A DNA stretch of 64,000 nt from a bacterium (GTDB lineage: Bacteria > Chloroflexota > Chloroflexia > Chloroflexales > Kallotenuaceae). Below, in pieces: positions 45,718-54,089 of this stretch. The notes under the pieces were generated by a model. That model saw nothing but the letters and a program-made list of their open reading frames with translations. It ran no database searches and was not told the DNA's origin. The stretch's first letter is position 1. Every line of letters begins with the position of its first letter. Position numbers and translations under genes: made by a program. The stretch spans positions 1-64,000 of the forward strand of contig JADDQF010000024.1 of assembly GCA_016781505.1 (NCBI GenBank). Reading direction: 5' to 3'.

Positions 45718-45761
45718 AAGTGGACAGCGGGCAGAGCTGCGGCTCTGCGCACTGCCCACTT
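45718..45761 (+). promoter_or_regulatory. Long hairpin at the predicted 5' end of the ftsZ leader
   Basis: Twenty-base arms starting AAGTGG and ending CCACTT pair with three mismatches around a TGCG loop, with a perfect 7-bp apex (GCAGAGC/GCTCTGC). A TATAAT at 45704-45709 just before it could start a transcript at the foot of the hairpin. AGCGGAGGTC, the ftsZ ribosome site, follows. It may stabilise or modulate ftsZ mRNA. Confidence 0.6.
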
Positions 45762-45783
45762 CACACTGCAAGCGGAGGTCGGC

Positions 45784-46950
45784 ATGGATGGGCGGAACGG
45801 GTTCGAGATGGTTGGAACCGGACAGGCTATGATCAAAGTGGTCGGCGCGGGCGGCGGCGGGTCGAATGCGGTCGACCGCATGATCGAGATGGGCGTGCAG
45901 GGTGTTGACTTTATCACGGTCAATACCGACAAACAAGCATTAGGACACTCCAAGGCTCCGGCGCGGATTCCGATCGGCGATAAGCTGACCAAGGGCCTGG
46001 GCTCGGGTGGCAATCCGGTCATCGGCCAAAAGTCGGCCGAGGAGACCACCGAGGAGCTGTATGACGAGCTTAAGGGCTCCGATATGGTGTTTATTACCGC
46101 GGGCATGGGCGGCGGCACCGGCACGGGATCGTCGCCGGTGATTGCGGGCATCGCGCAGGAGCTGGGCGCGCTCACCGTGGGTGTTGTAACCAAGCCCTTC
46201 ACCTTTGAGGGCGCGCATCGGCGCAAAGTGGCCGAGCAGGGCATCGAGCAGCTCAAGCCGGTGGTCGACACGCTGATCGTTATTCCCAACGACCGGCTGC
46301 TGCAGATCACCAGCCGCAACACGTCGATGATGGAAGCCTTCCGCATGGCCGACGAAGTGCTGCGCCAAGGCATCCAGGGCATCTCCGACTTGATCATGAT
46401 GCCTGGTCTGATCAACCTGGACTTTGCCGACGTCAAGGCGATCATGACTCAGGCCGGCTCGGCGCTGATGGCGATCGGCCGCGGCACGGGCGATACGCGC
46501 ATGGTCGACGCCGCAAACATGGCGATCTCATCGCCGCTGTTGGAAATGTCGATCGACGGCGCGAAGGGCGTGCTGTACAACATCTCGGGCGGGTCGGACC
46601 TGGGCATTCAGGAAGTGTACGAGGCGGCCGACATTATTGCGCGCGCCGCCGACCCGGATGCCAACATTATCTTTGGCGCCACGATCGATCCGAACCTGCA
46701 CGACGAGGTGCGGATCACCCTGATCGCCACCGGCTTCGAGAACGTGCCGCGCCAAAACCAGCGCTCACGGGCATTCCCGAATGTCGCCAGCAACGTCATG
46801 CCCAGCCAAGCGCCGCAGATGCCGACGCCAGCCTTCCAGCAACGTCAGCCACAGCCGCCGGCGCAGCAGCCACAGCGGCCGCAGCCGTCGTTCAACAACG
46901 GCTCGGATGATCTGGATATTCCGCCGTTCCTGCGCAACCGCCGGCGGTAG
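45784..46950 (+). CDS. ftsZ: Cell division protein FtsZ
   Basis: 388-aa tubulin-like GTPase forming the Z ring. The GTP motif GGGTGTG lies at 109-115, the N-terminal loop is [15 protein letters not shown], and the T7 catalytic loop is [14 protein letters not shown] Gln/Pro-rich linker (about 330-370) leads to the C-terminal peptide [13 protein letters not shown] that binds FtsA. It is the last gene of the cluster, followed by a terminator hairpin. Confidence 0.98.
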   Translation: MDGRNGFEMVGTGQAMIKVVGAGGGGSNAVDRMIEMGVQGVDFITVNTDKQALGHSKAPARIPIGDKLTKGLGSGGNPVIGQKSAEETTEELYDELKGSDMVFITAGMGGGTGTGSSPVIAGIAQELGALTVGVVTKPFTFEGAHRRKVAEQGIEQLKPVVDTLIVIPNDRLLQITSRNTSMMEAFRMADEVLRQGIQGISDLIMMPGLINLDFADVKAIMTQAGSALMAIGRGTGDTRMVDAANMAISSPLLEMSIDGAKGVLYNISGGSDLGIQEVYEAADIIARAADPDANIIFGATIDPNLHDEVRITLIATGFENVPRQNQRSRAFPNVASNVMPSQAPQMPTPAFQQRQPQPPAQQPQRPQPSFNNGSDDLDIPPFLRNRRR

Positions 46951-46981
46951 GTTGAACTTTTCGACTCCGCTTACAAGCCCG

Positions 46982-47013
46982 AACGCCGCCCCAGCCTGTG
47001 TTGGGGCGGCGTT
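46982..47013 (+). terminator. Terminator after ftsZ
   Basis: A perfect 12-bp stem (AACGCCGCCCCA / TGGGGCGGCGTT) with an 8-nt loop starts 31 nt past the ftsZ stop, between convergent genes. There is no T-run, but the stem is very stable. Confidence 0.7.
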
Positions 47014-47055
47014 GCATTTCAGCGCCATAAGCTGCATTCCAGGACGTACCAAACG

Positions 47056-47865
47056 TTAGGTAATCAGCGTCGGGCGGCACGCGTCGCAGGGCGCTAATCC
47101 GGCATTAGTTGCCTCATGCTCGGAGTGGAGCTTGAGCAGCTGAGGATCGTTGCGGCGATGCATCCCCGCACACGTCGGTAAACAAAACGTTCCATCCGAT
47201 GGGTCGCCCAGGTAGCGCACGCCGGCCCGGCCCAGCTCTTCCAGAATATCCGGTGCAGCGCCCTCTTCATCCAGCACCGCGCGCTTCAGCGCCTGGCCAA
47301 AGATGTAGTCGCCGATACGGTAATCGCTGCGCACCACACGATGACACGGGATCAACAGGGGCACCGGGTTATTGCCCAAGGCGGTGCCAACCGCTCGCAC
47401 CGCCTGGGGTCGGCCGATTTCACGCGCAATCCAGGCATAAGGCCGCACCTCACCGCGGGGAATTTCCAGCGCTTTGTGCAGCACCGCGCGCTCAAAGGGC
47501 TTGAGACTGCGCAGATCAAACGGCAGCTCGCCCGCTTGCTCGCCCCGCATATGTGCCTGAATGGCGTCGGCTAGCGGCGGCGGTAGGGCCTGCACCTGGC
47601 GGATCGGTCGGGCAAAACGCAGCCGAAAGGCACGCTCGAAATCGTGGGGCGTGGTGTCCAGGCGAATGGTTGAAATCCCGATGTCGTTGTACGCGACAAG
47701 CAGCGCGCCGAGCGGCGTTTGGAGCACGGCATAGCTGTCGCCCGGGCCAAGCTGCGTCCGTACATTCTCCAACAGCGACGGAGGGGCGCTCACCGTGCTC
47801 AGTGCCCGGAGCTCACGCAGCCGGTGCCGAGCCTCCGTGAGCGGATTGTTTTTTTGTGGCGTCAT
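47056..47865 (-). CDS. O6-alkylguanine-DNA alkyltransferase with C-terminal Ada-type zinc domain
   Basis: 269 aa in three parts. Residues 1-43 are a helical leader (LRELRALSTVSAPPSLLENV). Residues about 45-200 are an active-looking alkyltransferase with IPCHRVV (Cys174). Residues about 215-266 form a four-cysteine domain: Cys228-x3-Cys232-x27-Cys260-x2-Cys263 (GTFCLPTC...APCDACRP). This spacing matches the Ada N-terminal domain, which takes methyl groups from DNA phosphotriesters. In Ada that domain comes first and is followed by an AraC-type DNA-binding part, whereas here the order is reversed and the AraC part is absent. The ATG overlaps the sigma factor stop (ATGA), so the two are made together. 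Confidence 0.85.
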   Translation of the reverse strand: MTPQKNNPLTEARHRLRELRALSTVSAPPSLLENVRTQLGPGDSYAVLQTPLGALLVAYNDIGISTIRLDTTPHDFERAFRLRFARPIRQVQALPPPLADAIQAHMRGEQAGELPFDLRSLKPFERAVLHKALEIPRGEVRPYAWIAREIGRPQAVRAVGTALGNNPVPLLIPCHRVVRSDYRIGDYIFGQALKRAVLDEEGAAPDILEELGRAGVRYLGDPSDGTFCLPTCAGMHRRNDPQLLKLHSEHEATNAGLAPCDACRPTLIT

Positions 47866-48497
47866 GAGCGTACCTCTTCGACCGGCTCGTCGAGCGCTTT
47901 CCGCAGCAGCTCGACGCCGCGGTGAACATTCGATTTCACAGTGCCTACCGGCTGGTTCAGCAAGGCGGCCAGCTCACCATAGCCAAAGCCTGCAACATGT
48001 CGCAGCACCAGCGCCACCCGATAGCGTTCCGGCAGCCTGGCTATCACCGCGCTCAGCTCACGCTCACGCTCGGCGCGCGCAACGATCGCCTCGGGCTCGG
48101 CTTGCTGGTCGGCTGCCGGTTCGGGAGCATTTGCGCCCAGATCATCCAGTGGTACCAGCTTGAGCCGCTGGCCACGCACGCGGTTCCGGAAAATGTTAAG
48201 GGTGATCTGATACAACCAGGCGCGCAACATCAAGGTCTGCACTTGCTCCGGGGAGTAGCTGGCCAGCGCTCGGTAGGCGCGTACAAAGGCATCCTGCGCG
48301 ATCTCCTCGGCATCCTGAGGATTGCCGGCGATGCGGAGCGCGAAGGTGTAAAGCTGATTTTGATAACACAAAACCAGCTGCTCGAAGTAGCCGTCCAAAT
48401 CTTGCGCCAGCGCCGATCGGAGATCGGTCGTATCAAGCAGGCGCGGCACAGGTTGTCCTCCCATTTTCACCGGAGCCACTGTTTGGGCAACAGTCAC
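47862..48497 (-). CDS. ECF-type RNA polymerase sigma factor
   Basis: 211-aa sigma-70 family protein with only regions 2 (about 37-108, with GNPQDAEEIAQDAFVRAYRAL) and 4 (about 145-201, LPERYRVALVLRHVAGFGYGELAALL...GTVKSNVHRG). It starts with GTG 48497 after TAGGAGGTT. It is third in a four-gene unit and overlaps the alkyltransferase-Ada gene by ATGA. There is no classical zinc-finger anti-sigma gene. The small membrane protein upstream or the alkyltransferase fusion might control it (inference). Confidence 0.93.
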   Translation of the reverse strand: MTVAQTVAPVKMGGQPVPRLLDTTDLRSALAQDLDGYFEQLVLCYQNQLYTFALRIAGNPQDAEEIAQDAFVRAYRALASYSPEQVQTLMLRAWLYQITLNIFRNRVRGQRLKLVPLDDLGANAPEPAADQQAEPEAIVARAERERELSAVIARLPERYRVALVLRHVAGFGYGELAALLNQPVGTVKSNVHRGVELLRKALDEPVEEVRS

Positions 48498-48506
48498 GCG
48501 AACCTC

Positions 48507-48749
48507 CTACAAGAGCATGCCGAGCACCAGGAACGACAGCAGGATCAATCCAGGCAGGTATATGGCCGGGTTGCTCCAGCGCCAGTGACTTTCGCTGTCA
48601 AGGACCATCCGTGCTTCATGCGCATCGTCTGGGGCGAAAAGCCGAGCATAGATCGCTCGCCGCTCCACGGAGTCTGCGCTGCGCGCTCCGTTCGCGATGG
48701 TGTGCCGTTCGCGGCGATGGCGCATCGGTGTAGGTGAAAGCAACGACAT
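48507..48749 (-). CDS. Small single-span membrane protein upstream of the sigma factor
   Basis: 80 aa. A basic, polar N-terminal part (about 1-57) is followed by one membrane segment at the extreme C-terminus (IYLPGLILLSFLVLGMLL), a tail-anchor layout. No domain was recognised. The start is fixed by a full consensus AAGGAGGT 6 nt before ATG 48749. Only 9 nt separate it from the sigma gene, so it could sequester or signal to the sigma factor, but no anti-sigma motif is seen. Confidence 0.7.
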   Translation of the reverse strand: MSLLSPTPMRHRRERHTIANGARSADSVERRAIYARLFAPDDAHEARMVLDSESHWRWSNPAIYLPGLILLSFLVLGMLL

Positions 48750-48772
48750 ACCGGTACCTCCTTGCATTGCTG

Positions 48773-49000
48773 CTACATGTTGCACGAATGCTTGCTCATG
48801 GGTTGCGGCTGGTAGCGGGTTTGCAGCTCCAAGCCCCATGTGCTCAAATGGCGCCCAAGCCAGAGCAGCACGGGCGCGTACCTTGCGCTCCGGCGTGGTT
48901 TACTTGCCAATGCGAGGGCTATGCGCTGCTGTTGTTCCGCATGCGCCAGTAGGTCATGCTGTCGCGCTTGCACTTGCCATTCGTCTTGCAAAGGCCACAT
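48773..49000 (-). CDS. Small hypothetical protein heading the sigma factor operon
   Basis: 75-aa soluble protein. The N-terminal half is Gln/Ala-rich helix (WQVQARQHDLLAHAEQQQ), followed by KPRRSARYAPVLLWLGRHLSTWGLELQTRY, an amphipathic stretch of a kind seen after other Chloroflexota sigma operons (from memory, unverified). AGGAGG lies 5 nt before ATG 49000. Upstream in-frame ATGs lack such a site. It precedes the small membrane protein by 23 nt. Confidence 0.6.
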   Translation of the reverse strand: MWPLQDEWQVQARQHDLLAHAEQQQRIALALASKPRRSARYAPVLLWLGRHLSTWGLELQTRYQPQPMSKHSCNM

Positions 49001-49161
49001 ACCTGCCTCCTGCTGTGCTGATGCTTGCATCCGCATCTGTATACTGAAACACAAGGATGTTGATTTTGGTTGCAACTAAAGCCGCTCGCAGCGCAGGCCA
49101 TATTGCCTATCTTGCCGTGGTGCTTCACAGGCGGATAGCCTGGAGGTAGGTGTGCTGTGGC

Positions 49162-49902
49162 TTATGCTTGGGGTTGGAGGGCTAGGCCGAGCTTGGCTGT
49201 GATCGCTTCAAGCAACGGAAACGCGGCTTGGTTGACGGTCCATGGCTCGTCTTTGTCGCGGGCGAGGAGCGCGATGACTGCGCCGTGTGGGGGTGGCAGC
49301 AATGCCTGGTTCTGTGGCAGGTGCGTGGTCTCGGCGCGCAGGGTGTAGCGCAGAACCGCAGGGGAGCCGGAGTGCGCGATCTGCGCGTAGGCATGCAGCA
49401 ACGCGCCCGTCTCGTTGACGGGCAGCAAGTTGATCTGGCGGTCGCCCGCGATAGTCGCAAGGTAATAGTCGCCGGAACCTCGACCTTTTCGGCGGCGTAG
49501 CGCTTCACCGGCGCGGAGCTGGACGGCTTGCTTGCCGTTGTGCTCGATCACGGGCACATCCTGCCAATGCAGTGTTTTGGGATCAAAGACGGCGAAGCGT
49601 TCCTTGGCTTGACTCAAAATCCGCAGGCCAAGCTCGCCGGGCGGCGGAACAGGCTGGATGTGCGGCAGGGCTGCGATGCGGTCGGCAATCGTGCGGACGT
49701 TGAAGCCGCGCTCGCGAATGCGGGCGAGCAAACCGTCGCGGCGCCACGTGCCCAGCTCAAAGAATTTGCCCGCGGTTACGCCCTCGCCGCGGAGCAGCGG
49801 CCGGACCTTGTCATTGTGGATCACAAAGCGATCCGGCCTGATTTCATCGAGATCGATTGCCAAAATCGTCCAACCATGAACAAAGAGCTGTCGGCGGAGC
49901 AC
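49162..49902 (-). CDS. Protein of unknown function downstream of ruvC
   Basis: 246-aa soluble protein (no signal or membrane segment). I do not recognise a family. Conserved-looking segments are AIDLDEIRPDRFVIHNDKVRPL and, mid-protein, LRAGEALRRRKGRGSGDYYLA, a basic Gly/Arg-rich patch that might meet nucleic acid. It starts at GTG 49902, 24 nt after ruvC ends, so it is likely co-transcribed with yebC-ruvC. A role in DNA metabolism is suggested only by this position. Confidence 0.65.
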   Translation of the reverse strand: MLRRQLFVHGWTILAIDLDEIRPDRFVIHNDKVRPLLRGEGVTAGKFFELGTWRRDGLLARIRERGFNVRTIADRIAALPHIQPVPPPGELGLRILSQAKERFAVFDPKTLHWQDVPVIEHNGKQAVQLRAGEALRRRKGRGSGDYYLATIAGDRQINLLPVNETGALLHAYAQIAHSGSPAVLRYTLRAETTHLPQNQALLPPPHGAVIALLARDKDEPWTVNQAAFPLLEAITAKLGLALQPQA

Positions 49903-49926
49903 CGCTCATTGTCCAGTACTTCGTTG

Positions 49927-50421
49927 TTATTCCCCGTACCGCGCCATGATTGGGCCGGTGTACGCATGGCAGATCGCGATTGCCAGCGCATCGGCGGCGT
50001 CGTCGGGCTTGGGAATGGAGTCCAAGCCCAGCGTCAGCCGCACCATCTCCTGCATCTGCTTTTTGTCGGCGTGTCCATAGCCCGCCACGGCCTGCTTGAT
50101 CGCCATGGGCCGGTACTCCTGGACCGTCACTTTGCCGTCGGCCAATGCCAGCAGCGCAACGCCACGCGCGTGGCCAACCGCCAGCGCCGTGGTGACGTTC
50201 TTGGAGAAGAAGAGCTCTTCGATGCCGGCCGTCTCCGGCTGGTACTGCTCGATCAGCGCGACCAAGCCGCGATGGAGGATTTGCAGTCGTTGGGCGAGTG
50301 GTAACTCCTTGGCGGTTGTCAGCACGCCATAGCCGACCGGCCGTAAGCCGCCCTGCCCATCTTCTTCGACGATGCCCCAGCCCATGATCGCTGTGCCTGG
50401 ATCGATGCCTAGTGTGCGCAT
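49927..50421 (-). CDS. ruvC: Holliday junction resolvase RuvC
   Basis: 164-aa endonuclease that cuts four-way junctions. It has the first catalytic Asp in LGIDPGTAIMGWG, GIEELFFSKNVTTALAVGHARGV with the catalytic Glu, and the C-terminal DDAADALAIAICHAY with the last two acidic residues. All catalytic residues are present. The ATG 50421 start (MRTLGIDPG) is chosen by homology. The frame opens 9 codons earlier at a TTG. No ruvA or ruvB is in the window. Confidence 0.95.
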   Translation of the reverse strand: MRTLGIDPGTAIMGWGIVEEDGQGGLRPVGYGVLTTAKELPLAQRLQILHRGLVALIEQYQPETAGIEELFFSKNVTTALAVGHARGVALLALADGKVTVQEYRPMAIKQAVAGYGHADKKQMQEMVRLTLGLDSIPKPDDAADALAIAICHAYTGPIMARYGE

Positions 50422-50508
50422 GTAGGTGGTGTGAATAGTAAACCGCAAAGGGCGCCAGCAACGTATGCTCGGCGTGTAGGCGCAAATCCTTAAGCCCTTA
50501 GCCGAACG

Positions 50509-51279
50509 TTAGGCCGACTCCGCAAACTTATCGGCGAGCTCTTCCGAAACGTCCAGGTTGGTATAAACCTTCTGCACGTCGTCCAAATCTTCCAATTTTT
50601 CAAGCAACCGCAGGGCGCCCATCGCAGTCGTCTCGTTGTCGGGCGTGAAGGGCGTTGTGGGCTTCATCAGCCGCTCGACGTTGGTGATCGGTAGCCCCGC
50701 CTGCTGCAGTGCCACTCGCACCGTGTTCAAATCTTCAAACGCGGTGTAGACCTCGACCTCGTTGCCGTCGACCTCGACGTCGTCCGCGCCGGCATCGATG
50801 GCTTGCAGCATGACTTCATCCGGATCGAACTGCTTACCCTCGGGAAACTCAATCGTGATCAAGCCTTTATTGGCGAACATCCACCCAACCGAGCCGCTTT
50901 CGCCGAGGTTCCCGCCGCCCTTGCTGAAGGTGGAGCGGACTTCCGCGGCTGTACGATTTCGATTATCCGTCGCGGCCTGCACAATGATCGCAATACCACC
51001 GGGCGCGTAGCCCTCGTAGGTTACTTCGTCTAGTTGGGCTTCGCCGCCTTTGCCCATGCCGCGTTCGATTGCGCGCTGAATGTTATCGCTGGGCATGTTC
51101 GCCTGGCGGGCTTTATCCACGGCCAGGCGCAGCCGGAAATTCAAATCTGGATCGCCGCTGTTGCCTTCGCGGGCTGCCACGGTGACTTCACGCGCAAGCT
51201 TGGTAAAAAGCGCGCCACGTTTCTGGTCAAGAAGACCTTTACTGCGCCGGATAGAATGCCATTTAGAATGGCCGGACAT
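50509..51279 (-). CDS. yebC: YebC/PmpR (TACO1) family protein
   Basis: 256-aa protein of the YebC family, originally named as a DNA-binding regulator and more recently tied to translation of proline stretches. It begins with the hallmark [15 protein letters not shown]. It contains [19 protein letters not shown]-like and [12 protein letters not shown] motifs and the [14 protein letters not shown] segment. AAGGAG precedes the ATG. It is the first of a unit with ruvC and the unknown gene. YebC next to RuvC is a common arrangement. Confidence 0.95.
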   Translation of the reverse strand: MSGHSKWHSIRRSKGLLDQKRGALFTKLAREVTVAAREGNSGDPDLNFRLRLAVDKARQANMPSDNIQRAIERGMGKGGEAQLDEVTYEGYAPGGIAIIVQAATDNRNRTAAEVRSTFSKGGGNLGESGSVGWMFANKGLITIEFPEGKQFDPDEVMLQAIDAGADDVEVDGNEVEVYTAFEDLNTVRVALQQAGLPITNVERLMKPTTPFTPDNETTAMGALRLLEKLEDLDDVQKVYTNLDVSEELADKFAESA

Positions 51280-51366
51280 AACTACAACTCCTTGATCACG
51301 CTTGGACGCTCATTATAACGAGGCGCGGGCGGATGGGCAACCACGGTAGTTGCGGCCAAATAAAGC

Positions 51367-51395
51367 GTGGGGACGACGCTATGCGCCGCCCCCAC
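51367..51395 (-). terminator. Terminator after ftsH
   Basis: Read on the minus strand, GTGGGG-GCGGCGC / GCGTCGT-CCCCAC form a 13-bp stem with two G-U pairs and a 3-nt loop, 19 nt past the ftsH stop. A moderately T-rich tail (GCTTTATTTGG) follows. Confidence 0.65.
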
Positions 51396-51414
51396 ATTCC
51401 TGCTGGTCTCGAGC

Positions 51415-53409
51415 TTACAGCTCGGTGGCGATTGACGAGCCCGGCGCGACGATAACGCCGGTCTGCGGTGTTGGTGCTTGCTCGACACGGCCATTCCCGT
51501 CGACGTTCAACGGCCGGACCTTGGCCAAAATCTCACGCATCTCCTCGCCGCCAAGCGTCTCGACCTCGAGCAGCTTGTTGGCCATCTCGTGCAGCACCTC
51601 GATGTTTTCTTCCAGGATGCGGCGAGCGCGCAGATGCGCCGTTTCAACCAACCGCTTGACCTCGGCGTCGATCTCGCGCGCCGTTTCCTCGGAGTAGTTG
51701 CGCTGCTCCGAAATTTCGCGGCCCAGGAAGATCATCTCCTGCGTCTCACCCAGCTGCACCGGGCCAAGCTTCGAGCTCATGCCGTAGCGCGTGACCATCC
51801 CACGCGCCATGCGGGTGATCTGCTGGATGTCGCCACTGGCGCCGGTGGTAAAGTCGACCAGGATCAGCTCTTCCGCGGCCCGGCCACCCATGGCTGCCGC
51901 CATCTGAGCCTCGAACTGCTTCACCGTCAGGTTCATCTGGTCATCTTCGGGCAGGTACAGCGTGTAGCCACCTGCGCGACCACGCGGCACGATCGTGATC
52001 TTGTGGACGGGCATCGCCTTGGGCATGGCCGTGCCGACGATGGCATGGCCAGCCTCGTGATACGCCGTCAGCTTTTTCTGCTCCGGCGTCATCACGCGCG
52101 AGCGGCGCTCCGGTCCACCCAGCATCATGCGCTCGGTCGCATCCTCAAGATCCAGCATGCTGATGCGCTTCTTGCCGCGCCGCGCCGCCAGGATCGCGCC
52201 CTCGTTGATGATGTTGGAAAGGTCGGCGCCGGATGCTCCAGGCGTGACTTTCGCAATCGCTTCGAGGTTAACATCCTCGGCCAGCGGCTTGCCCTTGGTG
52301 TGCACCTTCAGGATATCCAGACGGCCGCGAATGTCGGGCGAGTCCAGAATAACCTGGCGGTCGAAACGGCCGGGGCGCACCAAGGCCGGGTCGAGCACGT
52401 CGGGCCGGTTGGTTGCGGCGATCACGATCACGTTGGTGTTGGTGTCGAAGCCGTCCATCTCAACCAGGATCTGGTTAAGCGTCTGCTCGCGCTCGTCGTG
52501 AGAACCGCCCAAACCCGCGCCACGCTGCCGCCCCACCGCATCGATTTCGTCGATAAAGATGATGCAGGGCGAGTTGCGCTTGGCCTGGTCGAACAGGTCG
52601 CGCACGCGGCTGGCGCCAACGCCGACAAACATTTCCACGAACTCCGAGCCCGAGATCGAGAAGAACGGCACGCCCGCCTCGCCGGCCACGGCCCGGCTGA
52701 GCAAGGTTTTACCGGTTCCTGGAGGGCCCACCATCAGCACGCCGCGCGGAATACGCGCGCCTAGCTGGGCAAACTTATCCGGGAACTTCAAAAACTCTAC
52801 GACTTCGGTCAGGTCTTGCTTGCCTTCTTCCTGGCCGGCCACATCCGCAAAGGTCACGGTTGGCTTGTCGCTGTTGAACATTTTAGCGCGGCTTTTGCCG
52901 AAGCTCAGCGCCTGGTTATTCGAGCCCTGCGCTTGGCGCATAAAGAAGACAAAGAAGCCGATCAACAGCAGCATCGGCAGCACCACCGTAAACGCGCTGA
53001 GGAGCCCGCCCCACGCCGGTGGCTTGTCGATAATGATCTCGGGCTGCTTGAATTCGATCGGCGTGACGGTCTGCCCGGCCGCCTGCTGGGCCAGCACCGC
53101 CTGATAGCGCGTGTTGCGCTCTTCACGCAGCGCCTGGTCCACCGACACCAAGGGGCTCTTGGTGACGCGGCCCGTCGGCTTGGCGTTGTCGGTACGCGTC
53201 CCCGAGTAATACGACACCGTGTTGCCGTCGGCCGATTCGACCAGACGGTAGATGTCACCCGTCAATGCCTCATCAATCACCTGATTGAACGTTTTGGCCT
53301 GTGCGCCCGCAGGATTCGAGCTCGAAATGTACTGCGCGATCAGGGCAAGTGCCGCAACCAGGATAATGAGATACACAAAGCTGTTACGTAACCAGCGATT
53401 GTCCCCCAT
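51415..53409 (-). CDS. ftsH: ATP-dependent zinc metalloprotease FtsH
   Basis: 664-aa membrane AAA protease that degrades misfolded and regulatory proteins. There are two membrane segments (about 11-28 and 137-157) around an outer domain. The AAA module has Walker A GPPGTGKT (228-235), Walker [12 protein letters not shown], and the second region of homology [13 protein letters not shown]. The protease site is HEAGH (451-455). AAAGGAACGG precedes the ATG. hpt and tilS lie upstream on the same strand, the widespread tilS-hpt-ftsH order. Confidence 0.97.
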   Translation of the reverse strand: MGDNRWLRNSFVYLIILVAALALIAQYISSSNPAGAQAKTFNQVIDEALTGDIYRLVESADGNTVSYYSGTRTDNAKPTGRVTKSPLVSVDQALREERNTRYQAVLAQQAAGQTVTPIEFKQPEIIIDKPPAWGGLLSAFTVVLPMLLLIGFFVFFMRQAQGSNNQALSFGKSRAKMFNSDKPTVTFADVAGQEEGKQDLTEVVEFLKFPDKFAQLGARIPRGVLMVGPPGTGKTLLSRAVAGEAGVPFFSISGSEFVEMFVGVGASRVRDLFDQAKRNSPCIIFIDEIDAVGRQRGAGLGGSHDEREQTLNQILVEMDGFDTNTNVIVIAATNRPDVLDPALVRPGRFDRQVILDSPDIRGRLDILKVHTKGKPLAEDVNLEAIAKVTPGASGADLSNIINEGAILAARRGKKRISMLDLEDATERMMLGGPERRSRVMTPEQKKLTAYHEAGHAIVGTAMPKAMPVHKITIVPRGRAGGYTLYLPEDDQMNLTVKQFEAQMAAAMGGRAAEELILVDFTTGASGDIQQITRMARGMVTRYGMSSKLGPVQLGETQEMIFLGREISEQRNYSEETAREIDAEVKRLVETAHLRARRILEENIEVLHEMANKLLEVETLGGEEMREILAKVRPLNVDGNGRVEQAPTPQTGVIVAPGSSIATEL

Positions 53410-53485
53410 GACCGTTCCTTTCCCTTCCGGGTCCGCTTGTGTGCCAGGTTATGATCCCGGCAGTGTATCTGTATCGGCTAAAAGA

Positions 53486-54052
53486 TTAGCTTTCGGCGTT
53501 TTGCGTGTACACCGCGGGCCGTAACACGCCGATGTACGGTAAGTTGCGGTAGCGCTCGGCAAAATCTAGGCCATAGCCCACCACAAATTCATTTGGAATA
53601 TCGAAGCCCGTGTAATCAACCGTCACATCAGCCTGCCGACGTTCGGGCTTGCTCAACAGGGCGCATATCCGCAGGCTTGCTGGGTTGCGTCGCTGAAAGC
53701 TTTCACGCAGATAGGCGAGGGTTAAGCCGCTGTCAACGATATCTTCCACAATCAACACGTGCCGCCCACCGATGTCTGTGTCCAAATCCTTGAGCAAGCG
53801 TACAACGCCGCTTGTTTGCGTTGACTGCCCATAGGAAGAGATCGCAATAAAGTCGAGTGCTACATGCCGTTGCAAAGAGCGTGCCATGTCGACCATAAAC
53901 ATGACCGAACCTTTAAGCACTCCCACCAGCAACAAATCCTGGGTGTTGGCGTAGTCGCGGGTGATCTCGTCCGCAAGCGCTTGGACGCGTTGCTGAATGC
54001 GTTCGTGTTCCAATAGAACATACGCAATATCGGGATGCACGGTTCTGTCCAT
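53486..54052 (-). CDS. hpt: Hypoxanthine phosphoribosyltransferase
   Basis: 188-aa purine salvage enzyme joining hypoxanthine or guanine to PRPP. Its motifs are LVGVLKGSVMFMVDM, the PRPP signature HVLIVEDIVDSGLTL, and VGYGLDFAERYRNLPYIGVL near the C-terminus, which contacts the base. The start at ATG 54052 (MDRTVHPD) is placed after GAGGGAG, and a GTG at 54076 would put that site inside the gene. It sits between tilS and ftsH. Confidence 0.95.
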   Translation of the reverse strand: MDRTVHPDIAYVLLEHERIQQRVQALADEITRDYANTQDLLLVGVLKGSVMFMVDMARSLQRHVALDFIAISSYGQSTQTSGVVRLLKDLDTDIGGRHVLIVEDIVDSGLTLAYLRESFQRRNPASLRICALLSKPERRQADVTVDYTGFDIPNEFVVGYGLDFAERYRNLPYIGVLRPAVYTQNAES

Positions 54053-54089
54053 GCGCTCATCGTCTCCCTCGATCACCCTGCAGCCTACC

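Noticed and set aside
47056-47865. Calling the gene plain ogt
   Set aside because: The four-cysteine C-terminal domain and 43-residue leader are not part of Ogt, and the Ada-like spacing of the cysteines is too regular to ignore.
51478-52764. Plus-strand frame of 428 codons opposite ftsH
   Set aside because: ftsH is unambiguous. The opposite frame has no start signal or domain and is rich in His, Arg and Gln as expected of a shadow.
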